DNA of 64,000 nt from Magnolia sinica (Eukaryota > Streptophyta > Magnoliopsida > Magnoliales > Magnoliaceae), in assembly GCF_029962835.1 (NCBI RefSeq), contig NC_080582.1, positions 78,488,177-78,552,176 on the forward strand, read 5' to 3'. Below the pieces are notes generated by a model. That model worked only from the letters and a program-made list of their open reading frames with translations, had not been told where the DNA came from and ran no database searches. The translations under genes were made by a program, and so were the position numbers. Below, piece by piece: positions 22,176 through 37,700 of the stretch (its first letter is position 1; each line of letters begins with the position of its first letter).

Positions 22176-25008
22176 TTATGAGTCTATCATGGTATCTGAA
22201 GCTGTTCTGAATAAATTGAATTCGCGTTCCAAACTCCAAGAAGGTTCATTCATCTGACTAATGCTTAAACTGTATTCCTGGAAGTATCCGTTGTAGGTGA
22301 TAATGAACATAGAAACCCTGCCACACACACACAGAAAAAAAAAAAAAAAAAGTAAGAAAGAATGAAAAAAAAAAAAAAAAAAACACACTTAGCCCACATC
22401 TCTTTTAAGCAAAATCATAGCTGCTGAGGTTTTAATAATGATTCGAGAGATGAGATTACGGCATGGAAGGACAATATCATTGATTAAAGAAACATGAAAT
22501 GCAAATGTAGTACACAAGGTAATTGAGATCAAAAGACTAGACATGGCCCGCCTCACTTCCGATTTCTTAGGAAAATGCAGAAGTACCCATGAATTCTGGA
22601 ATAACATTGCTATCAGTGAAAAGTAGACATGGCGAGTTTCATGACTGTAGTTGTTCAGATCAAATAACTCAATAAGTATATGTTAGTAGGGGAAAAGAGA
22701 AGAAAGAAACACTCGGTGGTTTGGGCCCTTCAAAATGTCCGGAACACACCAATCTTCCTGATTATATACAAGCAATGGAAATTTGTATTCCTGGCACTGC
22801 AGACTGCATACTGCCTGATGGGATAATGTTACATATTATATTTATTTCAATTTGGGCGTGCGACAGTATGCTTATTCTGGTGATCTTACATAGCAACCAC
22901 ATATGGAGATGGCCATGATTTCTGATCAATAGTTTAGGCTGTTCCAAGTGTTTGGATCACCCCAAATCAACTCTTCATTCCATATTCCACAGCACCTGAG
23001 GTCGATCCATAGGTTCAATAAGTACACACCAAGCATGTCTACATGGTAAGTGTACAACTAGAAGAAGAAAAAAGAAGCTGAAAGCATGCTCTCCAACAAT
23101 TGTTGGAGATGGAACAAAGCTTGAGACACATACCATGCCACGCAAGGTGTGTCACTAGCAACATTCACAACCCCCACGACAGGTTCTCTACAATACACGT
23201 TCCTTGACAAACAGTTACAACTGCCACTTAGAAAGATGGTGAAGTGCAAATATGATCTCTATCCCCTCCAACTGGAAATCATCAGAAACCATTACTCTAC
23301 TGCGACACAGTTCCAAGTCCATCCATCCATATCAGCCCATGACACAGCATACCGTCTGTGACACACACTTGCAAGAAAATCCAAATTGTTTTCTTCATTG
23401 CAATTTCTTTTAGAGCTTAAGAGAGTCGAACGTACAAGCCCACTATGGATCTAGAGTTTGATTGAAGTAAGTTTTGCTTGTATTTGCGTGACAAAGAACC
23501 TGCTAAATAAAGGATTTAATCTTTGTAATTCCTTTTTTCTAGCAATAGAAGTTCAGAGCACTTTGGTTTTCCAAACCGAAATGTTTCCAAAAGTATGTTT
23601 GCGAGTTTCTGCATTTTGGTGCAGATGAGATGCACCCCACCCAATTTAGCAGCCTGTTAAACATCAAGTTATCCAAATGGGTGGTGGAAATGCACCTTCT
23701 TGGGATGTGGTTTCTGGAAAGAATAGCCTGTCACAAATGGTCAGTTAAACAGATATAAACCCATTTTCACAATGGATATCCAATTGAATGGTGATTTTGG
23801 GTACATCCAAATGGGCAGTTGTGCTGTGTTAAAAAAAAACCTAACCAATTAAGAGTGCCAAAAAGAAGAAGAAGAAGAGTAATTAGCACAAATCACTATT
23901 TCAAAATTTTCTTCTGCATTGTCTCAATTTCACTACAGGATTTGCGAACGAATGCTGGGCTGGCCCACTTCGAATGGCGTGAGCCGCATGCAGGGAGACC
24001 CGACTGTACGGTTTTTTGGGGGATCTGGCCGAAAGACCAGCCGGCGCCCACCTAACTAGAGGGACTGAGAAATTACTAGAATATCTTAGAAGCCAAAGTC
24101 ATTTGCATTCACTCTCCTCCAATCTATAGCATAGAACTCTACGGCCATTTTACAATCAGCAAATGAACAGAAAACAGAAGGCCATAATCAGATATTTCGG
24201 CCATCTATTTTGAAATATGTGTGTGTGTGTGTGTGGCCTAACCATCTATTTTGGCCATCGATGAAGGGTCAGGATCATCCAACTCATTAGATTTCTAAGG
24301 ATCACCCATCCACGGTAAAGGCCATAATCAGATCAACAGTTTAGATCATCACACTATGGGCTCAGATACTGGGAATCTGCATCATCGAATTGTACGTTTG
24401 CTCATAAGCAGGACTCTGTAATCTTATTTGCAATCGTACATCCACTGTAAGGGGACAGTCAATCTAACAGTACTGTGCAGAAAACTCACCTAGAAGCAGT
24501 AGCTGGGGATGTTGGAGAGGTACTGGTAACTATCTCCACACTGTGAATCATTGCACAGCTGTACCACATAATCCAAAGCTCAGGAATCACTAAACTAAAA
24601 GAAATGTCCACATATTTATTTACAAATGCACGTGTTGCATGTGGAAAATCTTTACAACCAAGACTATGACTTCACCTTTTGACTCCTGCTGGGACTGCAT
24701 TGTGACGCACATGGTGATGGGCGGATTCGAAGGCATCACTTATTGAGTCGGGGATCATTGAGCCAAGCAGACTATTTGACCTCTGGCTTCTGAAAAATGT
24801 GAAATTTATGGAAGAGATTAGATCAGAATACAAGCTCCTGATATCAGTAGACTGCTTTGGACTTCAAGCTGGAAGACAGGTGCAAGTCAATTGAAAAACT
24901 AGATATTCTCTATGCAACTAAGCATACAACCTCAAGACTTGTAATATAGTGTTGTGCAGATCTGTATAGTATAGAAAACAATACATACAAGGCTGTGATG
25001 ATGGTGAA

Positions 25009-25051
<43 letters not shown>

Positions 25052-28000
25052 ATGCTCTCCTCTATAACCAACTGCACTTTCCTTCCCATATCTAATTTGG
25101 GGTTTTGATTGTTTAGATTTTTTCTGCTTTTGTTGCCATCATTAGTTTCCAGGTTATTCATTTTGGGTTTTCTTTCCATTGATGGTTGATCTAGTTGCAA
25201 TATTCTGATGTGGGTTTTGTTTGATTCTGGATTCAAAGTGGGATCTTTTTCATTTTGGACATGCCTTGCATCTAGGTTCTGTATTTATGTAAGAATTGGT
25301 TGCAATGTTCTGATTTTGGTTTTTGAGTTTTGTTTGATTCTGGATTCAAGGAGAGATCCTTTTAGTTTCTCTTCCAAACTTTGCCATGATTTGCATCTAG
25401 GTTATTCTCCATTTGGGTTTTGCATTGAGTCACCTGGGTTAACTCAGCCTGACTCAGCTGTATTGCAAGAGTCCCTAGCAATTCGTTTGAGTTTGCCCTG
25501 TATATTGTGAATCATGGCATCAAACTGAATCGGGTCCAACCGAGATCGAGTTGGCTTGGACTTGTCCAAGTTCTGAAACCAAGCACACAATCCTTACTAT
25601 GGTAAGAATTTGTATTGGAGGCCCAAGTGGGATACCTCTGATTATGTGGACCACTGGATAGAAGAAGTCTACCGTGGATTGCAGATAGCCCCAATGTTAC
25701 CGTTATCGCCCTTAGCCCAGTTCAAGATGAGTGGCCAGCCCACCAATCAGGCCCAAGCATGGGCATCCAGCAATTATATCCACCCCAAGTGAATTCATTT
25801 AAAGGTATATATGATACATGGCTTTGGGACATCAGCTCTTGCATGGGAAAAGAAAGAAACTTTGACACTCCTACAAGTCTTGGGAAGGTTTTTTGCATGG
25901 TCTTGGAAACTAGTGTTTTGCTTTTTGAGTTTTGAAGATGTTTCATCCATTGGGACTCATGGTTGTTGCTACCAATTTGAAGGAAATTGTTAGAAGTAAT
26001 CAGGGTGGATTGGTGTAGGAGTAATGCTATGGTGATTCGCTCTTTCTATTATGACACATGTTCCTGCCAATGTAATGCAGACCCGAATTTTCTGTCACTT
26101 ATCTTAGATAGAGCACTTGTGACAAGGCATCTTCGGGTCAACTGTTGGGCCCACCCAGATGTCTGTGTGAAATCCACTCCGTCCATCCAATATGTCATCT
26201 CATGCTAGGACATAAGCCCAAAAATCAGGCTGAACCAAAAACTGAAGTAGGTCACACTGCAAGGAACAGTGGGAATGGGGACACCCCACTATTGAAACCT
26301 TCTTGGGATCCAGAGTGATGTTTATGTTCCATCCAACCCATACATATGTTGAGTCCCAGAAGGATGAAGGGAAAAAGTAAAAAAACATAGGCCTGATCCA
26401 AAGCTTTTGTGGGCTTAGGAAGGTTTCAATTATGGACGTCCACATCCTCGCCAAATAGAGAAGGAAGTTTATGGGGGGGAAAATGTAGGAAGGAAGAGTG
26501 CCATCTTGTGTTAGTTACTCATCATATATTAACGGTGTTGACTCTTCAAGCATACACATGACATAGTTTTATTGCAATCCAGACCGTTCAAATCGTTAAC
26601 CCAATCGTGCAAGGAGCATAGCCGAATTTTTTGAACGATAATATCAAATTGACATTCAAAATTTTTTTCCAATTGAAGTTGGACCACTAACTCTTTTATT
26701 CCAGCAAGTCATTTGATTGATGTTTAGCTTGATAGTTAGGATTTCTTGATCAATGTGATTTTACATCTATGCTCAGTCCATACAGGATCCACAATTTGGA
26801 CAGTCAGGATAGTCCAACATCAGCGCCAGGTGTGAGGGAAGAATCACAACTGCTATCTGAAATGGTAAAAAACTAACAAAGGAATCTTGCCTTTTCAAAA
26901 GTCAGTAAGGACATGTTGCTTAGAGGAAGCTATTCGCCTCCAGCAAAATGGCAGGGCTAATCGTCTACAATTACTCTTGGTGTAATCAGTGTTACAATGA
27001 GAAAGGCCATTTGGTTTTGAGTTCAAAAACAATTGTTATTTCTTGCAAATTTCCAGTATAAGAAAGAGTTTTGAGTCATTCCTATATTGCTTGCGTGAGA
27101 TTTCATCCATGCCAGTCATATGCTTCCCAGTTCATTGGCTCCAATTCCTGGTTGAATTTGTACCCAAGTTACGGTTCATTTTCAGGACTCTTTTCTAGTA
27201 ACAAACAGCCCAAATTCCCTTGATAATATCTAAAAAAATTATAAGTTCAGCTGCTAAGTAGGCCTAAACATCCCTCTTCTTGGGCCATGAACGCACACTG
27301 TTTCTTGCAGTTTTTTTTTTTTTATATAGTTCTTAAAGCTCTATTGGTTGCAATGTTTTTAGTTCTTCTAGTTAGAGAATTATTATTTTGTTCTTCCCCA
27401 TCAAATTTATTTTCAATGTACAAATTTTAAAATCTTTCCAATAATCATAAAAATTATTAAATTCTTGGAGTGCTGTCGGTCTGAAAAATAATGATTATCT
27501 GGAAGTACTAAAAATCATTCCTATTTGAGCTTTGCTTTTGTTCTCTTTTCTTACCTTTGATAATAGACTGATTATGTTTTCTTTCAGCTTTTAAATCACC
27601 TCAATCCAAGTTGTATTCAAGGAGATGTAACATTTAGAAATCAGGGTATGTAAACTGTCCTATTCGGTCTTTCACAACCCCACTGGAGAATTGGCCACAC
27701 CACAAACATTCAAAAAGGGGCTTGCAAAACAGATGGTAAGACCTTTTTTTACTCTTTCCATCAAATTTTCACGCCCTTCTTTGCAGGACTGTTATCCAAT
27801 CAAAACTTCTTTGTATGGCCACAATTAATCATGGTTATCTTGTGATTCACATTAGTCTTGTGGCCAGCTTTCTGTGCTGGATCCTCTAGATGGTGGGGAA
27901 CACCTGATTAGTGCCCTGGATGCAGCACGAATGGCACATGTTAGTACATGCTCTTGCATGTATATGTGCATATGTAATTAGCAAGCATCCATATAGATTG

Positions 28001-31000
28001 TCCGATGGAATGGTGGCAACTATTGGAAACGCATTGATTTTTTGTATGGAAAATGATAAATGTCAGCACAGAGCGTTCTCACCTTTGATTTATCAGTAAC
28101 CCAAGGCAAAAGACATGGACAGAGCCTGAAGAGCTTGTGGCAATAAGAATATCTGGAAGTCGCAAAGATGGTCCAAATGAAAGGGAATAAATAGTTGATG
28201 GGTATGTCCCTCTTCGGAAACTATACGACTGCTAGAGAAAGAACAGTTAGATTCCATGTATTGAAGATTCTGAAGATTTTAAAGGGAAGGTGACAAGCAA
28301 TTAACAGCAGTGTTAGATGTTGCTGGCTTAAGTAACATAAAAGCAGCATGGATGGATAAAGGCAATGGAGGAACTATTGGTCCTGATGCAACATCCTGAA
28401 CAAGCAGCCCTCATGGTTTGTTGAGCCAGAACGTTGATCAATTGGCCCCACTGTGGATGGAGGATGCCCAAAGAATCTTAATCTTTGCAGAAAGTTACTA
28501 GCCATCCAAATATATTTTTTTCTAGAATGTTGCTATAGTTTCTCCATAGCCGCCTACTTGTAGGCCACTGGTTGACAGTTTAGGATCTTCCAATCTGGAT
28601 GATTTTACCCCATCCACATGGGGGCATAAGATCAGCAGTCTTGATCACTGACTGAACCATAGACCCCAAAAGTATGGAATGGATGCATCAGGATACTAAT
28701 CATGTTCTAATGTATCAGGCCCAACTGTTTCTCAAAAGTAAAAACTATTAAATGTCTATGGTGTCATAGGATTCACCTCAGTTGCTTGTGAAACAAGATG
28801 TACTCTGATTATTGTTCCCTGCTCAGAAGCTGTTGCTATGTACATGCCATTTGAAGAAAGGACCATTGCAGCCAATGGTGAGCGGTGGGCATCTATCTGT
28901 CATAAAAGAACTAGGTATCAGTGAGAGTGGTGAAAAGAAAAGGGGGGCGAGAAGAAGATCAAAAGATAAACTGCGGATGAGAAATGCCAGTCTTGTTATT
29001 CCTGAAATTTATCATGAAAAAGGGCAAAAGAACAACGAAAGATGAAAGTGATGCTAAAAGGGAGAAAGAAAAATGTTAAAATCAGTAAATTCAATTTGCA
29101 GATTAAATGAAAACAATAAAATAGTAGTAGGGCTATCAATGGGCCAGTCCTAGGATTGTCTTAGGCCAGATTTTGAACTGTTCCGGGAGGGCATATTCAA
29201 AATTTTGCATTTGCTTGACCCAAGCTTGGCACATTGACATAAAGAGAAGGATCCATAAAAAGAACGGAAGGATACATTGCTTCTGATAAGTGCATGCATA
29301 ATTGCGAAAAATAGAGCCACCTCTAAACCAAAACGGATCCAAGATTTTTGTATTTTGACCTGAGGTGCTGTTTGCATGCACCACAGAATGCAGGTGAGAT
29401 GAATCCGCTTCCTCACACAGGAATGCAATGATAAAATGTCAGACTTGCTTTCATTGCATTCTCATCCTAGCACTTTTTCGTGGTTTGAACAACGGGAGCG
29501 ACCTCTTACATGTATTTCTCTGATCGCCCCAAACAATGTATTCCTGAAAATAACATTCCACTCAACAAATGAGCCAATTCTGATTCTGGAGGTACATCAA
29601 AACAGGCCACGAGAATGCCAAACCATCTTGACTGGAAACAATCTGATTCCATAGGCCAGGAGTTTTTACAAAGACAGACATGATAGCAGAAAGGAAAACA
29701 GCACCTTGAAGGCAGTTGATTTGATTTTACATCAAAGTCTTTAGACGACCTTAACCAGAATCTTTCCCATGAGTCGTAGACTCATAGTTGCAGGTAGGTA
29801 TAAGAATCATAGTTCTAACACTTGCCGACTCGACTTGAAATTCAGCCAAGTCAACTCGACGATATTTCAAGCCAAGTCATTAGGAAACTCAGTATTGAGA
29901 CTGTCTCGGCCCGGTCTCGGGAAGACTTGTCCAGTTGATTCACAAACTCGGTCGACTCAACACAACTCATGGTGACTCGAGCCAAGTCACTTGGCTTGTA
30001 CAATTAGCATTTATTAAAATGAATACAGCCAGGGAACATTAATTGAACTCACGATCTCTGTGAGAGGTGGTGACACCCTCTACCACTAGGCTACAAAGCA
30101 CTTTGTTATTATATTTCTTATTTTATAGTACTCATAAGAAATGTAACTATTTTAAATAATCTTTATAATTATAAATATAACAATTTATAATTATTAAATA
30201 TCAAGTTGAGTCAGGTCAAGTCTTTGAGTTGACCCGACCCGAATGAACATTGAGTCGAGTTTTCAGGTTTTTAAACTATGATATGAATGTGTCCGTATTT
30301 CATGACAAATAGTATTACATGAAGGAAACTAAGAAAATGAATATACCTACCTGACCATGTGAATGTCGTTCCATTACATTATATACAAGAACAGACCCTT
30401 TGGTAGTACTTGCTGGAAGAGCCAAATAACAACCATCCAAACTAGGGGAAAATGCACAAAGTCCTGAAACATAGATTGCCGAAAAGGTTAGCACCTAACT
30501 TCATAGTGTTAAGAAGTCGAGCAAAATTTTATCAATTTAAGCTTCATTGATTTTTTTTTACTGCATTAGAAATGCAGAATAGTATAGATGAAATGATATA
30601 AGTGGCTGTGAGGGTTAGTTTTGTGAATATTTTGAAAGACCATTTGATGGCATTGTCTCTGGCTATAATTTGAGTCTTATTTTTGTACGGTGTAAAACTG
30701 TTGCAACAACAGCAACTGCAAGGATCCTTTGGTTGCTAGAAGCTGCATCACTTAAAGCATTCTCTAGCAAATACTACCTAGTGTAAATTCACACATTGCA
30801 GAAACTTCAAGGACCAGTAGGCTTTTAGTATATTGACCAGCAAATACTGTGATTGATAAGAAATTACCCAAGGATAATTTCCCAAGAAGAACAGAGAAGG
30901 ATTATCCCATTACCCCAACTTGCTTCATGATTATAGTGCTTGTCATGCACTTGGAAATCTGGTAGAGAATGTGCCAGTTGGTCCCCAGACCAGGTAAAGG

Positions 31001-34000
31001 AAGGAGGGTTGATGCAATGTGGGCATCCATCGTCGAACTTTCAGCAAGCAATAAGAGAATACCTATTTAAACAGGAGTCGTAAAGCCAACCCCAAATATC
31101 TGGGCAAGTTTATGGTGATGATGCACTAAATAAATAAAATAAAATAAAAGCATCTATAGATAACATACACTACGAACTGGTTCTACACAGACACTTTTAT
31201 TTTCTGGTCTTTGTGGACCACGTAAGACCTAAGATCACAGTAAGGATAACTCCATGTACTAGTCACCATTAGGGCTGTCAACGGGCCGGGCCTGGGTTAG
31301 GTCTCAGTCCAGATTTTGAACTGTTTTGGGCCGGGCCTATTCAAAATTCTGATTTTCAGGCCTGAACCCGGCCCATTGACACTCCTAGTCATCATAAGAA
31401 GTATCAGATTTAATTCTCATCAGAATTCCAATTTTCTTCTGTAATTAAGATGTGCAGCATTCTCAAGGTTGCAGCAATTTAATCTTCTTTTAATTATTGT
31501 TTAGTCACTGTAGCCATATGAGACCATTACCTTTTCCTCTGATTAATTTGTATTTCAGAGTTCATGAAACATGGTTATGGGTACTGCTGCTTATTTCACT
31601 TTTGCAGTGCCAACACTTGGATATTCACGACCCTTCTACGTATTAACAAAGATCGTCGACAACCACCAGGCAAAAGTACCAAATGCGCTACTAAGACATC
31701 CTTCCACAAGTAGTCATTGTACTACTAAGAAGCATTGCAGTGTCTGATTTATGGCCATTGGAACAATTAATTTGTGCTGCAGAAATTTGGATCAATGGTC
31801 AAGGATTATTTAGGGTGAGATCTTGATCATGGATGGTCAGATCTTGGAGGTATGTGAGATGGACAATTAAGTCTTAAATGGCATGTATTTAAGATAGGTC
31901 ATAACTGGAACACCTTGATTGGCGCAATGTGGGGCTTACATGTGCGCGTGCATGAATAAATATGGACCAGTATTCATGAGGATCGTGAAGGAATCCTTAT
32001 AATCAGCAACTAGGAGACTGTTGGAGTTAAAGTCCTCTCGCGATTGTCTGGTGAAGGTCAGGAACTACCACATACATCTAAATATACGTGTAGATAGGTT
32101 TGAAAAAAGTAAGGTTTCGCAATCCTCTTCCAATGCATACACAATGATCCATGCCCACCGGTCTCAATATAGTCCCCATCTTGGCTTCGGGCAGGTGCTC
32201 TCAGGTGGACCCAACCATTGATGACAGGGGTCTCCTGAACGTTTTGAGCTGGCTATGGATGGCAATTGACACCTCTAATTGTGATGTAAGAGCTTTGAGC
32301 TTTAACTGTTCACTTCATTATTCAAATCTACGGCGTTAGATGAGTTTTGCTCCCATGTTGATTCAATCGACTTGAATCTTATCTAGTCTAACATGCAGCA
32401 GAGAAGTTACAAAATATTAAGTGCATGGACAAGAAAAGAAATGGGAACAGATATGAACAACAAGTCCTACTACACTTCAGAGGAATTATACAATATGTGG
32501 CCTGCATATTTGCACAATATACATGGGTCTTTAAGTCTTTCTTGTGAAGCCCATGGTTTGGTAATCCAAACCATGGTTTGGTTGCTGGCGCCCTACCATG
32601 GATGAACTATGCTTTTAAAATCTCCTTGATGGGACAGTCTTAACCTTTGGTGTTTTGCCGTACATATACACAGTTAAAGAGAGAATACAACAACTGCCAC
32701 ATTAAACTGAAAAAGGTCCTAATATTGGTCACCTGGACCTCCCAATCATGGAGATTTTTAAGGCATCTTCCACCCAGAGCAGGATTCAACAGACCAATGG
32801 CCTAGATTACCTAACCATGGGCTCCACTTGTCAGAATTAACCTGTATATTGTCAAAGATGCGGGCCACATATCATATAATTCCTTGTACTCCTAAAAAAC
32901 ATTACACTGTAGACTATTGATGTGCCAATATGTCAAACCCTCAGGAACTACAAGGTCACTGTAATGAAATTTTCTATCTTTTCCAATTAAAAGCTTTGAA
33001 TAAAAGGTTTCTTGCCCTGACCTTTTGTATTTGGCACGGTATCTATTGCGTCAAGCATCTTAAGCTTGTTTAGATCATATATGTATGTCTTTTCTTGCAA
33101 TATGACAATAAGCCTGCATAAACAACACTCGAATAGCAACAGTAATATGTAAAATTTAATATTTCTGTCTCCCAATGGGAAAGAAAAAGAAGCTTATGCA
33201 TAAGCAGCTAGAGGAATAATATTTATAATAAAAGCAGCCAATATGGTGAAGGAATTATAAAAGATCCCTCAACGTGTATTGAATGTTTGTGGAAAACTCA
33301 ACAAAGAAACCTTAGGGCATGTTCGGATTGGAGGAATCCAGTGAAATTCAGTGGAAATGCAAACCAGGTTCTCCTGATTTGATAGCTTGATATGTTTAGA
33401 TTTTGTGGAATTATGAGGATTTCCCTCAATTATTGTTTACACTACTACCAACAGGTGGAATATATACCTTTATGGGTGGTTTCCTTATTCGGCAGGAAAT
33501 CCAAAATTAACCCAGAGAAAAGGAATCCTTCTTTATATAGCAACCGTGTAGGCAATCATTAGGTAATCATGAATTTTTTGACTGGTTACACAAGAATCCT
33601 CCAATCCAAACGTGGCCTTAATGTGAATCTGGTTGGAACTAGAAATGGACGAGGGCCATCCAAAGTGAATATGGATACAACAGAAGCACTGAATTCATGA
33701 AATTTTGTTGAAGTATATGACATGGCTCTCGACATTTGATTTTGCCATTTGGATAACATGGAGCAAGAACCTTTTTTCTCTCTCTGTTTTCCCTCAGAAA
33801 GTGGTTTTCACATCACAAGGAAGAAATACTTCAGCTGGTAATTCCAACATAAGTGACCACATGGAGCGAGAGTCAGAGGCAAAAAATATGGACGTAAATG
33901 GGTAGCCAAAGGAGACACTATTTAATAAACAATTTTGCTTTTCACTCTAAAAGAAAAAAGAATTTTGTCTGACACTCTTAAGCCTTGTAAAAGAAACCAT

Positions 34001-34647
34001 TCGTTTGATACAAAAGATCAATATTACAAAAATTTTCCAAGCTCCATTGGTAATTTTCCTTCATCCTACCGTACACTTCTCATAAAGTCATGAAACTACC
34101 AAACACCTAAAAAGGATGAGTTAGGAATTCTTTCTTTTGAAGTTTCATTTGACAAAATAACTTCAACGTAAGCTTCTTCTTCTTCTTTTTTTTTTACTTT
34201 TTCTTTTCTTTTTTTTTCTTTTTCCAGCCAACACTTTGAGAGAAGCATTTAAGAGTTTGAGCTTTAACTGCACACTACTTTTTTTAAAGGATTTACAGCA
34301 CACTACTGAACTACTTATGTTGATAACAGTAAAATGTCAACTTCGAAAAGGAAGACAAGTTAAATTGAGGAGGGTAGACAAATGACTAATCTAATCTGCA
34401 AAATACAGTGTATAAATGTTACCTAAGTTATCAAGTATTCAATAATTGTACACGCAGTACACATGTACCATATCTGAAGTTCAGAACTTTCATCAAATAG
34501 ACCCTATCGAGGATGGGGCATAGTAAGAGGGAGGGAAGGATAGGAATCACAACTGAGATATCAATTGAGGAAATATAGACAAAGAACTAATCTAATCTGC
34601 AAAATTTCCTTGGGATCCGCAATTGCCCTCTCTCTCTATCATAGTTC

Positions 34648-34710
<63 letters not shown>

Positions 34711-37700
34711 TTGCAACTAAGATATCAATTGAGGAGAGAGATAAGAACTAATCTAATCTGGAAAATTTCCTCAGGATCCGCAATTGTTAATAGATAATAC
34801 TTTTTTTAAAAATCAATGGCAATAGATACTACCAATGTTTTCCGTATCGCTATCACGTAATGTATCACATCCTTGGGATACGGATACTAATCGGTTATCG
34901 CATGGGATATATCGGTTGTATCACGTAATTTATTGTTGTTGTTGGGAAACATGGGGAAACATCGAGAAATTGGTTGAATTTTTCAATGATGCTTCAATGA
35001 TTGTTAGAAAAGGCACCAATACACACTTAGAAATTAAAAAAAAAAAATTACAAAAAATAAGTGTGCATAATAGATTTCCTTGGTATAGGATCCTACTCTA
35101 TGCGCTATTTGACTGAACTGATGCAACTATATTCAGAGTCAATTCATAAATTTTATAAATGTAAGAAAACAAGTATGGAAACACAAGCATTACATTCAAA
35201 AGTGAAAGATGAAGTAGAAAACTAGAAATATACTTGTGGATTTCGGGATTTTTTTTTAAACAACATTTTTAATTAAAATTAAATTAATTTTTTTTAAAAT
35301 CCCAAAATTGGCAAGAATGTGCAGATTGGGTTATATACATGCTTGTTTCGTGTTTAGATACTAAGATTGCAACTGATTTGGGAAAAATTGGAGAAATTTT
35401 GATTTTTCTCCTATTTTCTGCAACTCTGTCCATCTCTCTCAAATCTTGAAATCAGAGCTCCAAATCCTAAATTTTTCACGCAAAACATGAAGAATCATGA
35501 ATTTCTTACCATTTGACACTATTTACAACATATAAAAACGGGAAAAAAAAAAAACGAATCAAAACTAAAAAATACGCACTTTTTAGAATCCAACCCCAAG
35601 AAGCTTCCGATCGCAATTTCAAAGAAATTTCAAAAATTTCCTTCCAACAAACTAGAGTGGACTGTTTGAATTCACCTTACAATGCACTAAGAAGATATAT
35701 ATATGGCATAAAAATCGATTTTTGTGAATTGAACTTCTGAGGATTTTCTAGATAAAACATCGTCGGTTTTCTTTTATCCCTTTTGATATTGCACCCAGTA
35801 TAGATATATTGCGCGATACATTAAGAATCTATAAAGGGGGAGTGTGGATATATCACACAAGATCACAATATGATATCCATGATATATTGCAATATCATGC
35901 AATATATTGCACGATACCATGAAAAACGGATAGTAAAGCTGGATTTCGTACTGCCTAGCTGGGATAACAGATATATCGTGGGATATATCAACGAAATCAC
36001 AAGATACTAAAAACACTGGATAATACTTAATAATCAAAAGAAATCAAGCACTCAGGCTCGTCAATACCCAACAGTGTTTCAAGAGAAGATACAGTGTATA
36101 AATATAACCTAAGTTATCAAGTATTCAATAATTGTACATGCAGTACACGTACAATACCTGAAACCTAGACCTTTCATCTAATAGACCCTATTGCAGATGG
36201 GGCACAGTATCACATTAGTAAAATAATTATAGTTAAATAAAAAAGTCCAGCCAACAGCCAACATTCGTGAGGGAGGGAGGTAGGGAAGGGGGATCACAAC
36301 TATGATATCCATAACAAAATTAGTTATGTGAAGCTGTGAAATCCCAACTCTTAACTGCACATGCATTATAAAGTTGTGGTACATGGAAATTACAATATAT
36401 GCAAGATTTCACCTTTTTCTATTCACACGAAGAGCAAGGATTGACGTCAAGAAATTCAGCCAACATTCAGTTATGTGAAGCTGTGAAATGCCAACTCTAA
36501 CTATGCATGCATTATAAAGTTGTAGTACACGGAAAGAATTTGAAAAGCAGTTTATAAGGGGGGGAAAACAAGAAAGATCACCTTTTTCTATTTACTCGAA
36601 CAGCAAGGATTGACGTCAAGAAATTCATTTCTTTGATTGCAGCTCCGGTCCGAGTATTGAACAAGCAAAGCCGACGTGGGGATAATGATGGCTGTACCAG
36701 ACAAGAAAAGTATTGAGGAACTAAAATAATTACAGAAACATAGTGAAATAGATTTTGCAATAAAATCACGTGCAACAAATGTAATTAAAATATACAAGTA
36801 ATTCACCATGCCTGAAAAGTACAAACCAAAAGGACCATTGATAATACCTGCTCCCCTGCGCCAACTACAGCAAGAAGACTTGAGCCATATAGCATTTCCA
36901 CAATACTAAATGCTCCAATGGCTAAAGCATGAAAGCAGATTACAATCAGGAAAAATAAATATGCTTGAAATGCACTTTTCTAAAAAGAATGCATTGCTTA
37001 TTGACTCTTATTTTGAAAAGCTAAAACATCGTACTAGATTTGTCTATATTTAACATCTAAAACATATAGCCACTTAATGGGGCCAATATGGTCACACTCG
37101 GTATATTTCCATTTGGTCCTGGAGAGAGAGGCAGCTAAAAAAGCCTCAAGCCTAATGTTTTTGGGATGACTCCTTTTTGAGACATGATGCTTCAAAGTTT
37201 GAGCTGTAGTTAATGAGAAGTGCTATAGTGATTTCCGAGGTGATTCACGGTGCACATGTATAAGATCCAGGCCACTCATTAGGTACCAACTGTGAAAATG
37301 CCTGGCCCAAATATTAAGTGGGCCACATTTGCAGGAGAAAAATTGGACAGTAAGAAAAATGATGACAAGCAGTCCATGTTCCATGTACAAATGTGGCCCC
37401 ACGTGAGCCAGCGCATGTTCATTGTTGGACCCACCTGTTGAATAGCCTGGATCTTGCATACACACGCTATTTTGGCAAATACACAGGAAAACCTGGAGCC
37501 TTTCTACTGAGGGGATTTATTAGATACTCTGGCAGCATGGCGCTTGATACGCAGGCACCTGAAAATTGTATGCATGGAAACATTAACACAAATTAAACCA
37601 ACAAAATTGTGAAACCCGCTGTTGCCAAGTCACAGTCACAAAACCAGATTGGTTGAAAAATCCTAACCTCTGATTCGTGGACACTTTTGTTGGAATAGGA

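Noticed and set aside
25010-25236. Cysteine-rich minus-strand small protein
   Set aside because: The CVCV run is translation of an AC microsatellite.
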